Of a DNA stretch of 64,000 nucleotides, positions 1 through 11,784 are shown piece after piece. The position numbers and the translations under genes are program-made. Location of the stretch: contig NC_045132.1 in NCBI RefSeq assembly GCF_007655135.1, positions 9,052,001 to 9,116,000 of the forward strand, in the 5' to 3' direction. The stretch's first letter is position 1, and the number at the start of each line of letters is the position of its first letter. This stretch comes from Punica granatum (taxonomy: Eukaryota > Streptophyta > Magnoliopsida > Myrtales > Lythraceae). Below the pieces are notes generated by a model. That model ran no database searches and was not told where the DNA came from. It saw nothing but the letters and a program-made list of their open reading frames with translations.

Positions 1-390
1 TGCATTATTTGCAAAAGAGAGCAATTATGCGCAAAGGATTTTAAAATTTAAAATTGAGGTGATTAGTAACAAATGTGATGAAAGCTGACCAAATGTAATG
101 GAATCTCGCCAAATCTTGTTGAGGTTGGCTCGATCTGAATTCCAACGAAAATATTGTATTTTTAAAACAAATTTTTAATTTGAATTCTTGCAAATTTTAG
201 GATTCTAAACGAACAGTTAACGGGAGCATAAGAGCCTTTCATGGATAAACATGACCATGTGATGGTTAATTCCTGGATACCTTTTCTTTGTTCACATAAA
301 AAAGAAATGAAAAAAAAAATCACCTTATGGAACTACGACGAACTGTTCTACTATCTACGTCAATATTAAATGAGTATTACTTAACCATTT

Positions 391-570
391 GGTTATCTAA
401 AACTCAACTAGAATGCATGAAAGTGAAAACTGACCGCATAAATAATTCATAGTATTTCCCATTATAAATATTAACTACTTCGCTATATAACGCCCAACCA
501 GAATACATGAAAGTGGAAAACTGACCCCACAAAGGGTCCATAGGATTTCCCCTTATGATTGGTTGTTATA
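391..570. repeat. Diverged tandem duplication, about 90-bp unit
   Basis: Two adjacent related copies (about 391-480 and 481-570) share blocks such as CATGAAAGTG followed by AAAACTGACC and TAGKATTTCCC. They lie just downstream of the UGT stop codon, so they may form part of its 3' flank. The rest of 1-632 is AT-rich intergenic sequence with poly-A/T runs; I see no gene in it and no clear AATAAA signal for the UGT. Confidence 0.6.
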
Positions 571-632
571 CTCATTCATTTGAATAAGGGACACTCAATC
601 AACATATTTTTTTTTTTTTACTAAGTCGCCGA

Positions 633-2111
633 TTAATCAAGACCGCGTCTAATTTCGTCAAGCTTCTCCAGACCATATTCACATTCTTTGGCCATCTGCG
701 AGAGCATATAATGGGAGGATCCCCCTTCTCTTAATGCCTCGCCCGCAGTACGTTTAAGGTCATGAGCTCTAAACCTCATTTGCTTCCCTTCATTCCCATC
801 CTTTTCCATCACTCTTTTCACCATTGCCTCGATCTCGTCCCTCCTGATGATACCGCTCGACGGCAACTTCTGTGGCTTCACGGCCATGCCCAGCTGTTCG
901 GCTAGCATGGTCGCATTCATCTTCTGTTCCGCGTACAGTGGCCAGGCTATCATGGGCACGCCGTTCAGAATACTCTCGAGGGTCGAGTTCCACCCACAAT
1001 GCGACAGGAACCCGCCAACCGATGGGTGAGCAAGGACCTCTGTCTGTGGAGCCCATGTTGAGACCACCAGACCCTTGTCCTGGGTTCTGGTCACGAATCC
1101 GTCAGGCAAGTACTCCGGGGTTTTGTCGGTTTTCTTACCGAGTCTGAAAAATGATCCGGATGCTGAATCTTTTTTCGGAGGGCGTACCACCCATATGAAT
1201 CTATGGCCGCTCTGCTTTAAGCCCCAGGCCAGTTCAGTGAGCTGGTCGGCTGACAGTGTACCGCCACTTCCGAACGCCACATAGAGCACTGATTCAGCCG
1301 GCTGCTGGTCCAACCACTCCAGCACTTTGTTCCTTGGCACATCTTGTTTCGCTGGTTGACCGGGACGGACTACTGGGCCGATTGGAAAGATACGGGAACT
1401 CAACAGGAACCGCCCCATTGTCTTCGGGTCTCGTAGGGCTCTCAATGTTTTAGGCTCGAGACTCTCCCATGTATTCACCAGCAGCCCATGAGCTCTTCCC
1501 AATTCAAATCCTATCCTTCTGTAGTTGTCGAATAATAACTGATCATCTCTATTCGAAAATGCACTAATCGTGTCTTCGAATCGAACTGATTCACAGCCTG
1601 GAATGTTCAATGGCTTGTGAAGCCTAACGTGGTCAGCCTCATTTCTCCTATTGATGTTTGGAAGATGTGCAACGAGTGCAAGGTACCATGCATTGGTAGT
1701 GATAAATCCATACTTCAGCATCTGAAACTCATCCGCAACAGCAAAAGCTTCCACCCCGAACACGTCGACAATTAGGGCCGTTGGGGGAACATCCATGGAA
1801 GAGATTGCGGGCCTCAGGAATTGCATAGAATAGCGCATTATCAAGAAGATCTGAGAGACTATCACTATTGGCTGGTCCATGAGGCTCGATAAGTTCACTT
1901 GTGGGAGGAGAACGATGCTGAGTATGTCCTTGGACACGGAGTATTCCTGATCGAGCTGTGATTGGACTGTCGAGGCATCGGTCACCACTGCGAATACGGT
2001 GACTCTTAGACTAAATGTCGAAGCAAGTCGATGACCAAGCTCGAGCATTGGGATAAGATGTCCCATTCCGGGGCTGGCGAGCAAGGCTACGTGAGGTGCA
2101 ATGCTTCCCAT
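633..2111 (-). CDS. UDP-glycosyltransferase, UGT72-like (hydroquinone / anthocyanidin 3-O-glucosyltransferase 5 type)
   Basis: Family 1 (GT1) plant glycosyltransferase, expected to move glucose from UDP-glucose to a small phenolic acceptor in the cytosol. Numbering from the upstream Met at 2171 (512 aa), the N-terminal GMGHLIP motif carries the predicted catalytic His (residue 38). The Asp partner is probably D136 in VDVFGVEAF. The C-terminal PSPG sugar-donor box runs from W373 ([12 protein letters not shown]) through HCGWNS (391-396) to PLYAEQ ending at Q416; a final Gln is usual in glucose-using enzymes. The frame is open with no intron, as is common in this group, and the length is normal. 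I prefer the internal start at 2109-2111 (Met21, [13 protein letters not shown]) because family members start just before this segment and because a TATA box at 2177-2184 would put the transcription start downstream of the first ATG. From that start the protein is 492 aa. Acceptor specificity cannot be read from sequence. Family assignment is strong; the UGT72 subgroup is inferred from the N-terminal and PSPG wording. Confidence 0.93.
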   Translation of the reverse strand: MGSIAPHVALLASPGMGHLIPMLELGHRLASTFSLRVTVFAVVTDASTVQSQLDQEYSVSKDILSIVLLPQVNLSSLMDQPIVIVSQIFLIMRYSMQFLRPAISSMDVPPTALIVDVFGVEAFAVADEFQMLKYGFITTNAWYLALVAHLPNINRRNEADHVRLHKPLNIPGCESVRFEDTISAFSNRDDQLLFDNYRRIGFELGRAHGLLVNTWESLEPKTLRALRDPKTMGRFLLSSRIFPIGPVVRPGQPAKQDVPRNKVLEWLDQQPAESVLYVAFGSGGTLSADQLTELAWGLKQSGHRFIWVVRPPKKDSASGSFFRLGKKTDKTPEYLPDGFVTRTQDKGLVVSTWAPQTEVLAHPSVGGFLSHCGWNSTLESILNGVPMIAWPLYAEQKMNATMLAEQLGMAVKPQKLPSSGIIRRDEIEAMVKRVMEKDGNEGKQMRFRAHDLKRTAGEALREGGSSHYMLSQMAKECEYGLEKLDEIRRGLD

Positions 2112-2176
2112 GGTGGCGCACTCTAGATTATGGATGTAAAGAAACGTGACATTAGAAAATTTGCTATTCATAGTCC

Positions 2177-2184
2177 TTTATATA
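2177..2184 (-). promoter_or_regulatory. Probable TATA box of the UGT gene
   Basis: The minus strand reads TATATAAA here, only 5 bases before the upstream in-frame ATG (2169-2171). Plant transcription normally starts about 25-35 bases downstream, near 2145-2155. That excludes the first ATG from the mRNA and leaves the ATG at 2109-2111 as the first start codon, with a short leader of about 40 nt. Confidence 0.55.
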
Positions 2185-3030
2185 TGGTTCGTTCATTAAG
2201 CTTTGGTAAGAGAATCAATATAAAATATTTCATTTAATTTTTATCTTAAAATAATGGCATTAGATACACCAGAATAACATATATACAAATTGGAAAAAAT
2301 TTACGGCAAATTATTAGGATACATTGTGCGCATACAATGTATGGTTAATTGGAGAGAGATATTCACATAAATAGCAGGTATAACACAATAATTCACTAAA
2401 AATTAGAATAATTTACTTTTAATCAATATCTAAGTTAATCAACGAGAAAAGGAAGTTTGCTGCGGGAACCTCACCTCTTCGACCTTGAACAAAAAAATTC
2501 TGAGTTCAATTCTTATTATTAGGATTTCTCATATTCCTTTAATATTTCTTCTCATGTCCCCTCTTAATGTTTTGAAAAAGATGGCTGATTTGATGGACTC
2601 GATCATGTAATATATTTGAACCATTACAAAAGTAATTTCATGGTTGAAATTTAAAAATAAAGAAGAAAAAAGAAGGTTAAAGGAGAGATTAATGAGAAAG
2701 TGGAGAGGGTGAAAGTGGAGTTTGGAGACAGGACACGTATCACTTAATAATTAGAGAGAAAAGAGAAGTGTGCCGAAAAGGAGCAGTTTTCCAATTGTAA
2801 CTCTACATTTGATGCTCCTTTTATTTTTTCCAATATAATTAAAGATAATAACGATAGTTTTGCGAAAAATCATTCAAAAGTAATTGAGCGACGTCAATTT
2901 CTCCCATTGTATAGTGTGTGTGTATATATGTATATTATAATTTTAGTTCCCAAATCTTTGTTGTTCATTTTTCCATGAGATATATATATCAATTGGAGAA
3001 AAATTGTATCTTTCACGATAAAAAGTACAG
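2185..3030. other. AT-rich intergenic / UGT upstream region
   Basis: AT-rich sequence with poly-A/T tracts and a short TA-rich stretch near 2925-2990. A tRNA-like B-box (GAGTTCAATTC, about 2513) hints at a decayed SINE near 2440-2560 but is too weak to call. No coding sequence is seen. Confidence 0.5.
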
Positions 3031-3957
3031 AGGTAAAATTATAATTTTTGTTATATAAGTTTAATCTTCAGTCAATTTTAGTTTTATAAGTTTCAAAAAT
3101 ACCGAATTAATCCTATAGGTTTGGTTTGTTAGACACTTTTGGTCCATTTTGTGATCAGTCATTCCAAAAGTATTGATGCAGATCTACTATTGTCAATTTT
3201 GTCCACGTAATAAATTTTTTATTGGCTGAAAATTAAAATATTAAAAAATTTAAAAGAATTAAATAAATATATTTTAGAAAAAATTAAATTAAAAGAAACC
3301 TAGCCCTGAGGAGTTGGGTGGTCGCCGGGCAAAAGGACCAAATTTGAGGGCTCCCCTTTCGGCTGTCCCTCCTTCTTGGCGATCTTGCTGGAGGCATCAT
3401 TCGATGAGGTCACCGAGAGGGAGGATTGTCAGGAAGGGGGAGCCCACCTTCCTCTAGAATCTTGTCCTCTCCCCTCTCCCTCTCTCCTTGAAGAGAGAGC
3501 TTCTAATGAAGTCGCTAGCAGTGGATTTGGTCGCCCTCTCTCCATGTCGAACAGAGACGGGAGGGGGTGACCAAGCGCACAGGCGGGCTTCCCTTCTAGC
3601 CAACTCTCCCTCCGGCGACATAGTCGAGCCTCTGTTGATCAGTTCACTAGGAGAGAGGGGTGGTCAGAAGGGGAGCCTCCAATCTGGTTTCCCCGCTCAA
3701 TGATCACCTAGGCCCCAGAAAGCGTGGTTGGTTTTTAAAATTTATTTTTTACTTTAAGTTTTTAAGTATTTTAAAATTTTCAATTAATAAAAAATCACAG
3801 TATGGACAAAATAAACATCATGAAGTTCATATTAATAATTTTGTAACAGACGATTACGAAATGGATCAAATATATAGGATTGATTCACATTTTTGAAATT
3901 TATAGGATCAAAATTCACTAAAAGTCAAACTTATCAGATCCAAACTGTAATTTTTCC
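3031..3957. mobile_element. Mutator-like MITE with GC-rich core
   Basis: The first and last roughly 100 bases are imperfect inverted repeats. The left starts AGGTAAAATTATAATTTTTG and the right end, reverse-complemented, starts GGAAAAATTACAGTTTGG; both arms continue through the block AATCCTATA. Flanking 9-mers AAAGTACAG (3022-3030) and AAAGCACAA (3958-3966) match at 7 of 9 positions, as expected for an old Mutator-type 9-bp target duplication. The middle (about 3300-3720) is far more GC-rich than the arms and has no convincing gene; short open frames there look fortuitous. Confidence 0.6.
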
Positions 3958-3966
3958 AAAGCACAA

Positions 3967-4779
3967 ATCTAGGTTATAAAATAATTTAAAGAAATCAAGA
4001 TGATAAATGCATATGAAGGAAAATCAAAAGATCCACGGTTTCAAAACTAGTCTTTTTTCCCACGTGATGCATGGATTATTGTTTAGAGTGGTTAGTTTTA
4101 GATGAATTTTTTAAAAAATTGACATTATAATTGAATTTTTCATTAAATTATGTATATCTTTAATCGAAAAATTTCAAATATTAGTGTATGCAATAACAAA
4201 ATTTGGATAATTGGAAATGAATTATAATATCAAATTTGGATGAAGATATCATATTACTTAGAAAACATATTACATTTTCTTAAGTGTCAAATTCTAAAAA
4301 AATTGTAACAGATGATCTCCATGTATTTTGAATAAAAAAAAAGAAGTGCAAATCATCTATTTTTAATAATTTTTAAATAGATTTATTTAATTACTATTTC
4401 AAAAGCGTTCAATATTTAAACATATTTATTGCATATAGTAAAATTTTCTTTTAGGTACTAATTATGTCAAAAAGTTTTCTATAGATATTTATTCTAAGAA
4501 ATTGTATTTTTTAAATCAAGAATGTGCTTGTATAATAAAATTATTAAGTATTAATTATTTATATGCATTTACTAATTTAGTCTAAATTGTATATATATTT
4601 ATAATTGTTAATTTGAAGATTTACCTTTATGATCTTATATCGTATATAAAATTACTTTTCTAACCCTTTATTATGGGAATACAACTATATATATATAGAT
4701 TACTATACAAAGCAAGCATTATAGGACAAGGTACAACAGCTTAAGGAAGAAAGAAAAAAGAAAGGGATTTTAAAAATAG
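3967..4779. other. AT-rich intergenic sequence
   Basis: Very AT-rich sequence with many short A/T runs. I see no gene, RNA or element end. Confidence 0.5.
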
Positions 4780-4860
4780 ATGGTGTAGTGTAATAGCGTA
4801 CGCTAATAACTAATAGGTTCCAAGTTCGATGCGTCCTGAACTGACCTTACCACACTTGGT
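4780..4860 (+). repeat. tRNA-derived SINE fragment
   Basis: Contains a pol III A-box-like stretch (TGGTGTAGTGTAATAGC, 4781-4797) and a B-box-like stretch (AAGTTCGATGC, 4822-4832) at tRNA-like spacing. No good cloverleaf can be drawn and no tail is evident, so this is a SINE head or tRNA relic rather than a tRNA gene. Confidence 0.4.
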
Positions 4861-5978
4861 AACGGAAAAGAAAAAGGGATCATGGACTTTTTTTTTTTTT
4901 TGAAAAAGGGGATTCCCCACCCTTGGTAGCCAATATTTGTTGAAACAAAGCTATAAATGGTAAGTATCAAAAGAATTGATTCATTTATAATACGGACATA
5001 AAACATAATTTTGTAAATTCATTTTTTAAAATAAATGGGCAATTACCCAACATATTTTTTCCCTTAACTTTCAGATCTTGTTTGCAAAAGTAAATATATA
5101 TTAATTATATCAGTGATAGCATTCACTGTGATATAGCATAGACAATATTGCTCGCCTGCCCTGCCCATGATTTCAAGAGAACGGGTTTCAATATCCTTCA
5201 GTGGAGCATTAAAATTGAAATAGAATATTATATATAATTATTAAAAGGAAGAAACGACAAATGCTGACCTTGTCCCATGGTTGTTCTTAATTAGCAGTTT
5301 TCAACCAAAAGCGTGGAAAGCGAATAAAACTGATTTCTATATTTGTGGAATAAAAAATGGGTTATGCAAACTTTCCCATGTGGTCTTCTTCGCCAAATAT
5401 TTCTCAAAAACCTAAACCTAAAGCTTCCAGTTACATTCCATACGTGAATGGGACACGACTGAAAGGAAAACAATGGGGAACAAATCGGAGCATGAACCTG
5501 GAAAGGAAAGTCTCGGCTTAGAATAGCGAAACCAATGTCGGGGTGCCCTCACGGCGAAATAGCACAGACATTTGCGTGTTCTACCACTTGAACTATAAAA
5601 CTGAGATCTTGATGTTTGGGATTGCCAGCTTCTAAATGAAGAAAAACAGGCATCAGTTCTATTTTCCTTTGCTCTTCTTCTTCCTTTTATTCTTTTTCCT
5701 TTTTATTATGGTGGATAGGCATTTATTTTTTTATTTTTTATTTTTAAGAAGTGGTTAGGTATGTATTAATTGCTTGACAAACTTTTCTCACATAATCCTT
5801 GCGTTCACTTTAGTATTATTATATCTATTTTGTAGGCCAAAAGCATTAATGAGAACTTTATATTTAGAGCATTAGTTTCTAGTTATATGTGATTCAACGG
5901 GGCCAAATCTCTACCACATAAATTGACGAGGTCGTCTTTGATGGAAGAGGAACACATAAGAGTTCTTCTAGCAAACTC
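4861..5978. other. AT-rich intergenic sequence
   Basis: No gene recognised. The minus strand around 5525-5600 has a tRNA D-arm-like string (TAGTTCAAGTGGTAGAACA) without a matching B box, probably another SINE or tRNA relic. Poly-T and poly-A tracts are frequent. Confidence 0.4.
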
Positions 5979-6165
5979 CAAGGAGTTTGGCCTAGTGATA
6001 AGGAAAAACTTAAGTATTCATCCGATCCCGAGTTCGAAACCCCTTAGAGCCACCGGAACTTTTTTGGCGTGATTACCTATTCCGTGCACCGTTGAGGGTT
6101 CACGGAACCTCGAAGATTAGTCGGGCGAAGCCCGGACACTCCGGATTAGCCAAACAAATTGTTCG
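5979..6165 (+). mobile_element. tRNA-derived SINE (Au-SINE-like)
   Basis: A-box TGGCCTAGTGATAAGG (5988-6003) and B-box GAGTTCGAAACCC (6030-6042) have tRNA-like spacing. They are followed by a tRNA-unrelated body ending in a region with TTAGTCGGGCGAAGCCCGG and CACTCCGGATTAG. That 3' wording resembles the plant Au SINE family. The flanks TAGCAAACT (left) and TAGCCAAAC (right) may be a decayed target-site duplication. Non-coding; its own activity is unlikely. Confidence 0.7.
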
Positions 6166-6643
6166 AGTAGTACTTCCAATGTATATAATGTATCATACTT
6201 AATTATTTTTAATTAATTGATGTACAACATTATCTTCCCATCGCATGACTCCCCATACTCTGATGTACAACATCGTCTTCATAACGCATGTTATTTCTTC
6301 CTCAAAAGTAAAATAATTCACCCCCTTTTTGTACAGTTCGTTTGTCACCATTACAAATTGTCATGCTGGAAATCCTGAACACTTTAAAAATTAGTTTGTG
6401 TGTGTGTGTATAATTATGATTTTAAGATCCGAAAGCCTGTGGTGCAGGTTTGAGTTATAATGCGACTCGATGGGAATATATTCCCGGCATTTCTCATAGG
6501 ACCGAGAGCAAGAAACATCTAGGTACATAAACGTGATGAAAAAGAAATATGTCCACGATAGGTACATAAACGTGATGTCTTATATGTTTGGGAGCAGTAA
6601 AGGTTTGCTTGCCATAAGTGATAATATTTATACACCTGTAGTA
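6166..6643. other. AT-rich intergenic sequence
   Basis: Contains a short direct repeat of TAGGTACATAAACGTGATG (about 6520 and 6560) and a short GT run near 6395-6410. A weak B-box-like string (GGTTTGAGTTATAATG, about 6448) is present. No gene seen. Confidence 0.4.
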
Positions 6644-6978
6644 ATTGCAAAAGAAAAAAATGGAAATAAAACTTGCACCCATAGGGAAGGGCACACTTAA
6701 GGGCACTGCACAGTGCACTGTACCTCCTTCTCCGCTCCATATTTAATATAGCAAGGCTGTGCCTATTTCTGCGCGGTGTAGGCTTTTAATTTTCGATTAA
6801 AAATGAGGGAAGTGGAAATAATTGCAAAAGAAAAAAGTGGAAATAGAACTTGTACACATAGGGAAGGGTACACATAAGTGAATGCACTGTACCTCCTCCT
6901 CCGCTCCATATGTAATATAGCGAGGCTGTGCCTATTTCTGCGCGGTGTAGGCTTTTAATTTTCCATTAAAAATGAGGA
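6644..6978. repeat. Tandem duplication, 177-bp period
   Basis: Copy 1 begins ATTGCAAAAG at 6644 and copy 2 begins with the same bases at 6821. Both run through ACTGTACCTCCT, GCTGTGCCTATTTCTGCGCG and TAGGCTTTTAATTTT to AAAATGAGG. The copies differ by scattered substitutions and a small deletion in copy 2. Only short chance frames are open, so it is non-coding. Confidence 0.8.
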
Positions 6979-7886
6979 TTGTGAGTCTAATACAAGTAAA
7001 TAAAAAGAAAAGCTAAATAGATGAGCACAAATAGCCTCACGATGGAAATCGACCATATAACCTCTTTATAATTAAGCACGTGTCACTAAACTTACTCTTT
7101 TAGGTAACTAATGCATGTGTGACGAACTAACTCGTTCGGGTTTCTAATAATTTATTTCATATGAATTAAAGGTATGGTACTGCCAGCGGACCACTAGAAT
7201 CCTCCATAGTTTTGGATTAGGCGGTTTGAATAATGATGGACACATTGACAAGCTGGAATTCAATTCTTCGTCCCTGCATGCATATCTTCGTCCCGGCCTA
7301 CAGTCAACGAGGGAGACCATTAATTGCAGGGCTTCAATGGGCAAGAAAGAACGGTGATGTCTTTTACATTTATTTCTATGGATTGGGACGATATAAAGCT
7401 AGTTATGCTAGTTCTCGTGCAACGCACTGGATTTTCACATGATTATTTATTGCTTGTATAATGTGAATTTCAATCGATATAGGATGAGTTATATCTGTAT
7501 CTAGAAGAGAAAACTCTGGTGGTGAACTCCCAAAAGTTAATGCAAGAGGATAGGACGTATGTATACTTTGTGAATAGTTCATAAAGTCGTATGTATGAAT
7601 CCCCTTTGCACGCGTAGACTTTTGGTGAGGCTAGTGGTCACCCATACATGTGTTTGCACATGGACTTACTTAGATCCATAGGCTTGCGGAGTATTCATAG
7701 GTCCGGAGAAAATAAATTCTTCGTTATCATAGATGACAATTTTTTTGACAAAAATTTCATTATGTATTTTATTTTTTATTTATTTCTTCTTAAGAATATT
7801 AAATTAATCGGATTAGTCAATCATAGGTATGATAAATATAGTAAGTTATGTTAATATTCATATGTGATGATCTTATGATTCAAATA
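6979..7886. other. Intergenic sequence with a Helitron-like motif
   Basis: AT-rich. Around 7398-7435 the string CTAGTTCTCGTGCAACGCAC resembles the subterminal motif that recurs in Helitron-like repeats elsewhere in this window (11.8, 12.6, 17.0 kb). No gene seen. Confidence 0.35.
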
Positions 7887-8818
7887 AGGGTTGGCTATTT
7901 CCACCTCATTTATGGCTAATTTACCCCTTTTACAATGCATAGGACTGATATACCATCCAGTTTATTTTAGTAATCTCCTAATTAGTATTGTAAGACAATC
8001 TAATCACTCTAATCTAATTGATCCCCAAAACTAAGTATCAAAATTTCCATTTTTATCTTCTGGACTTAAAAAGCAATCTCTTTCTCCCTATTCGTAGTAA
8101 TAAGAAAAAAAATAATTTTCACAATATATATATATATTCAACTAAAAAGAAAAAATAATTTTCACCTAAAAATAAAACATAATTACTGAAAACTACTCCT
8201 TCGGAGACCCCACCTAGTGGTATAGCTTTTTTTTTCTATTGAAAGGTAAAAAAATATTATTTACTCAAAAAAAATTCATGTCGCCATCAAATGACGTCTT
8301 CATTGTTCGCACGCGCTTATTATATTGATGCTATATAACCCTAAAAATGATGTAGAATGAAACTCATTATGTTCAATTATTATTTTTCGACTGACAAAAA
8401 AGCTAGTAACTATATTGAAATATTCAACGTACTAAATGATGTGGACATGCAAATACAAAATGATAATTATTTGATTTTATTTCTTGTTGGTTCTAACTTC
8501 GGTATTTTTCCTGTCATATTTATCAAAAAAAGTCATGCACATGTTTTGATTGTTTTTAAATTGCTTTAATTTATTTTTTCTTATGAAAAATATTTTTAAT
8601 TATTGAAATATGGATTGTAGTGTGTAAATCAACAAAATAATTGGTAATTGATAAAGAGAAATGTAATGATTTCTTTTTTAAGAAATTAAGTAAAAGGACC
8701 TATATAAAAGAGCAATTTAAGGAATTTCTTTAATTAAACAAGACAATGAGGGTATGAAGGTCCTATGAGTCATAAAAGGAGTGTATTAGTCAAAATGGGT
8801 GTGGAAATAGTTCCACCC
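7887..8818. mobile_element. Inverted-repeat DNA transposon (non-autonomous)
   Basis: The left arm starts AGGGTTGGCTATTTCCACC. The reverse complement of the right end starts GGGTGGAACTATTTCCACACC. Pairing continues through CTCCTTTTA/CCCCTTTTA and CATAGGAC. An 8-bp perfect direct repeat TTCAAATA flanks it (7879-7886 and 8819-8826), so it is hAT- or Mutator-type. The interior is AT-rich and has no transposase. Confidence 0.65.
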
Positions 8819-8919
8819 TTCAAATAAACATATAATATTCGAATCATATGAAACTTGTGTTGAATATGAAGCTTCCTACTTCACGCTATGCTGAGCAGCC
8901 TTGGCCCAGTATCTTTGGG

Positions 8920-9530
8920 GTAACTTGTTGGCTCCTTTGGAATTGGACAAATAAGAAAGATAATCGAGGGGAATTTTCAGACATCATATGAAGAACTTCA
9001 TTGTGTTCTTCTAAAGGCACAATTTTAGCAAATTAGCAAGCGGCTTTGATGAACTTTCTGCCCCGACCTCGGTTAAAAAATGGCATTTCATTACACTGGA
9101 CAAAGCCCAAGGAAGGTTGGTCTAAACTGAATATGATGGAGCCTCTATGGGGAATCCCGGACTTGCCGGTGCGGTCAGTCTAACTCGTGACTAATGTCAA
9201 CTGGAGAGAGGCTTTATGGATAATATTGACATAGCGACTTCTATGTCAGCGGAACTTTGAGGAGTACGTTCGGGGCTGGAGCTTGCTTAGAGGATTGCTT
9301 GCTAAAGATTGGGAAATTACGCTCGCCAATACGTATTGCGAGGGGAACTGTTGTGTTAATTGGTTTGCTCAGGGAGCAATTGCTAGGTCTTTGGTATCCA
9401 TTACTTCCATTCGATTTCGAGCGGACTAGGTCCTATTTCTTTAGCGGATAATTTTGAAGTTTCCTTACCCCGCTATTGTACCTTTTAATTTCTTTGGACT
9501 TCTGTCCCATTAATGAACCAAAAAAAATAA
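8920..9530 (+). pseudogene. LINE-type RNase H relic (non-LTR retrotransposon 3' end)
   Basis: Reading across frames gives the wording of the RNase H domain at the C-terminus of plant non-LTR retrotransposon proteins (RVT_3 type): WLLWNW near 8935, then WTKPKEGWSKLN from about 9097, DGASMGNPGLAGA after a frameshift, MSAEL near 9243, and a C-terminal ISLADNFEVSLP near 9440. Stops and frameshifts interrupt it throughout. The segment ends in an A-rich tail near 9518-9530, typical of target-primed reverse transcription. The upstream reverse transcriptase and endonuclease are absent, so it is a 5'-truncated, inactive copy. Confidence 0.7.
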
Positions 9531-9554
9531 ACACATAATATCGAAAGAGAATAT

Positions 9555-9670
9555 AGTTCAATGACGCGCGTCCTTATCTGGTAACCAAGAGGTTTCTAGT
9601 TCGATACTCAGTGGATATCCGCGTCCCTTTATCAGTTATTAGAAATTATATTTTATCGTACTAGACACAT
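9555..9670 (+). repeat. Possible tRNA-derived SINE fragment
   Basis: B-box-like CTAGTTCGATACTC lies at 9596-9609 with a loosely tRNA-like upstream segment (ATGACGCGCGTCC and GGTAACCAAGAGG). The arrangement recalls the fragment at 4780-4860. The A box is poor, so confidence is low. Confidence 0.3.
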
Positions 9671-9844
9671 AAGTCTCTCTTATAACCCGGTGAAAAATAT
9701 TAAACATCTTTTAATATATTAAAAAATTCTTGTACATGAAACCATGTTCTCATAATTTTTCCAATTTTATTTTTTTTATCATTTTTTTCCCTAAAACTCT
9801 CGTCCATTCTAAGCCCACACCTTCATCTTTTATCTTTATCTTTA

Positions 9845-10083
9845 GCTAAACTAAAATAGGTCCCATTCTAAACCCACATGTCATGCCTGTATTTTTCCTT
9901 TTCTTTTTCTTAGTGATTTTCATTCTTTTTTCGTGGGGGTTTATACAAATATATTATATATATACTTTTTTTTTCTTTTTTTTAGATCTCATTCTAAGCC
10001 CACATAAAGCCACATGTATATTTTCCCTTCTCTTTTTCCTTTGTCATTTTCCTTCTTTTTTTTTCTTGTGTGGGTTTATGTAG

Positions 10084-10122
<39 letters not shown>

Positions 10123-10145
10123 TTCTTTCTTTCCTCTTCTTCATT
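9845..10145. repeat. Diverged tandem repeat plus (AT)n microsatellite
   Basis: Blocks beginning CCATTCTAARCCCACAT recur near 9865 and 9990 (period about 126), each followed by T/C-rich sequence and TGGGTTTATR-AGATAT. A longer (AT)n run occupies about 10085-10121. Long T tracts make hydrophobic-looking open frames here that I do not regard as genes. Confidence 0.55.
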
Positions 10146-11780
10146 TTTGTTTTATTTGTGGGTATATACTACGATGCAATCTACGCAGCGCCACCGCCGG
10201 TCGATATTATACCAATTAATATGACATATGATATAAATGCTAATATTTCTCCTTACCAATCTCAATTCTAATTTAAAATATTTCTATTAAAAACCATGAG
10301 CATAATAGAATATGCCATAAGTAGCCCCACTAATTTTTTTTGGACAAACTATATTGATAGTGCCGGGATTCAAAATTTATTAGAAATATATCGTGATCAC
10401 AACCAAGTCAATGCCCAAATAAGAATTAGTCTCAATCAATAGACTGACATAATCTCGCGTTTTCATTCAAAAAGAATCATAAAGTTTCTCATATTATAAA
10501 TATAAAGTGGCCGCTTAAAATGTGACCAATAGAAATTGGTTGTTTATATTAAATGAAGAACTCATTGAAAAAAATAAAATTATATAAAAAAAGAGGAGGC
10601 TGGGTCCATGCAGGTGGGAATAGTTTGTGAAGGTTTTTGAAATAAAAATTTTGATTAATTTTATTTATTAAATTTACTATTTAGACGGAAGAACTTACCC
10701 GAAGAATGATCTTCCATTCAATTCTTTTTCCTCCAAATGTATCAAAATTCATCCATCGATATAGAAGAGCAAATCGACAAAATAAACCAAATTAATGAAT
10801 AAATATAAAACAATAATACAACCCCATCAATTTTGAAAAATTTAATGTGATAAAAAAAATGATGCAATTGACCAATGATGCCTATAACAGTTGATTTATA
10901 AGTGAAAATAATATCTTTATAAATTTTTTATCAATGAACATGATCTCGTCTAAAAATAATTTGTTATTTTTACATATCTAGAGAAGAAAAATCACTATTA
11001 TTTCTTTTACTTACTACTAATAAAAGTGATTTTACGTAAAAATGATTTCTCACTTTTGCATCTTTAGAGAGAAAATTATAGTACCATTTTTCGGACATGC
11101 AACAAGGTGCGGAGCTGCCATATTATTATATATGGACTTCATATTATCATAGACAAAATATAATATTATCAAATTTTTAGAATTAAATTATAATTAACAG
11201 CCATTTTGTTTATGTTCTTGCATCAATTTTGTTACTTTTTTTTGTTATACCTTTATCATATATAATGACTTTTAACTTATAATTTGAATATACCATAAAG
11301 GTAACGCATAATGCAATCAACCATAGTGTACAATAATATATGAATTACAAGACACATACCCGTGCTACGCACGGCGTATTGAAACTTTTATCTTACCTTT
11401 TTTACTCTCTAGAAAATATAATTATTCTTCATAATTTTTTCTATTATCTATACATAGAAGATTTTGATAGCAATTACAAATGTTAATTAATATATTAATT
11501 AATGAAACTAATATAAGCAAAAAAAAAAGAAAAAGAAATTGTGAGATGAGATAGTGAAAGAGCTAGTGCTTTCGGAAAACTGAGGGAAGAGAGAGGGAGA
11601 GGAGAGAGGAAGAGAGTATAATGGAAGGAACAAGAGAGCGGGGAGTCATGGAGAGAAAATATGGCAGTTATTCTATATATTTAGAATTTTATGCCTAATT
11701 CAATGGCTATTCATAGTTAAAACATATGTAGTAAGGGTATTTTGGGCAAATTAAAGTTAGACAAATTAGCCCCTTTCCAG
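10146..11780. other. AT-rich repeat-derived intergenic sequence
   Basis: The stretch about 10240-10450 is a diverged relative of about 16283-16500; both contain AAGAATTAGTCTCAATCAAT or close variants. Near 11355-11380 the strings CCCGTGCTACGCACGG and CGTATTGAAAC form a short hairpin like those in Helitron termini. No gene seen. Confidence 0.4.
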
Positions 11781-11784
11781 TATA

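Noticed and set aside
2112..2171. N-terminal extension of the UGT from the ATG at 2171
   Set aside because: It is in frame but lies largely upstream of the expected transcription start and is not typical of the family; I keep it only as an alternative.
5520..5600. tRNA gene on the minus strand
   Set aside because: The D-arm-like string is present but no T-arm/B-box or acceptor stem can be paired.
5988..6042. tRNA gene at the A/B-box pair
   Set aside because: The boxes are good, but the cloverleaf does not close and the 3' body is SINE-like.
9883..10083. Membrane-protein-like frame rich in Phe/Leu
   Set aside because: It results from poly-T tracts in a simple-sequence region; no start context or homology.
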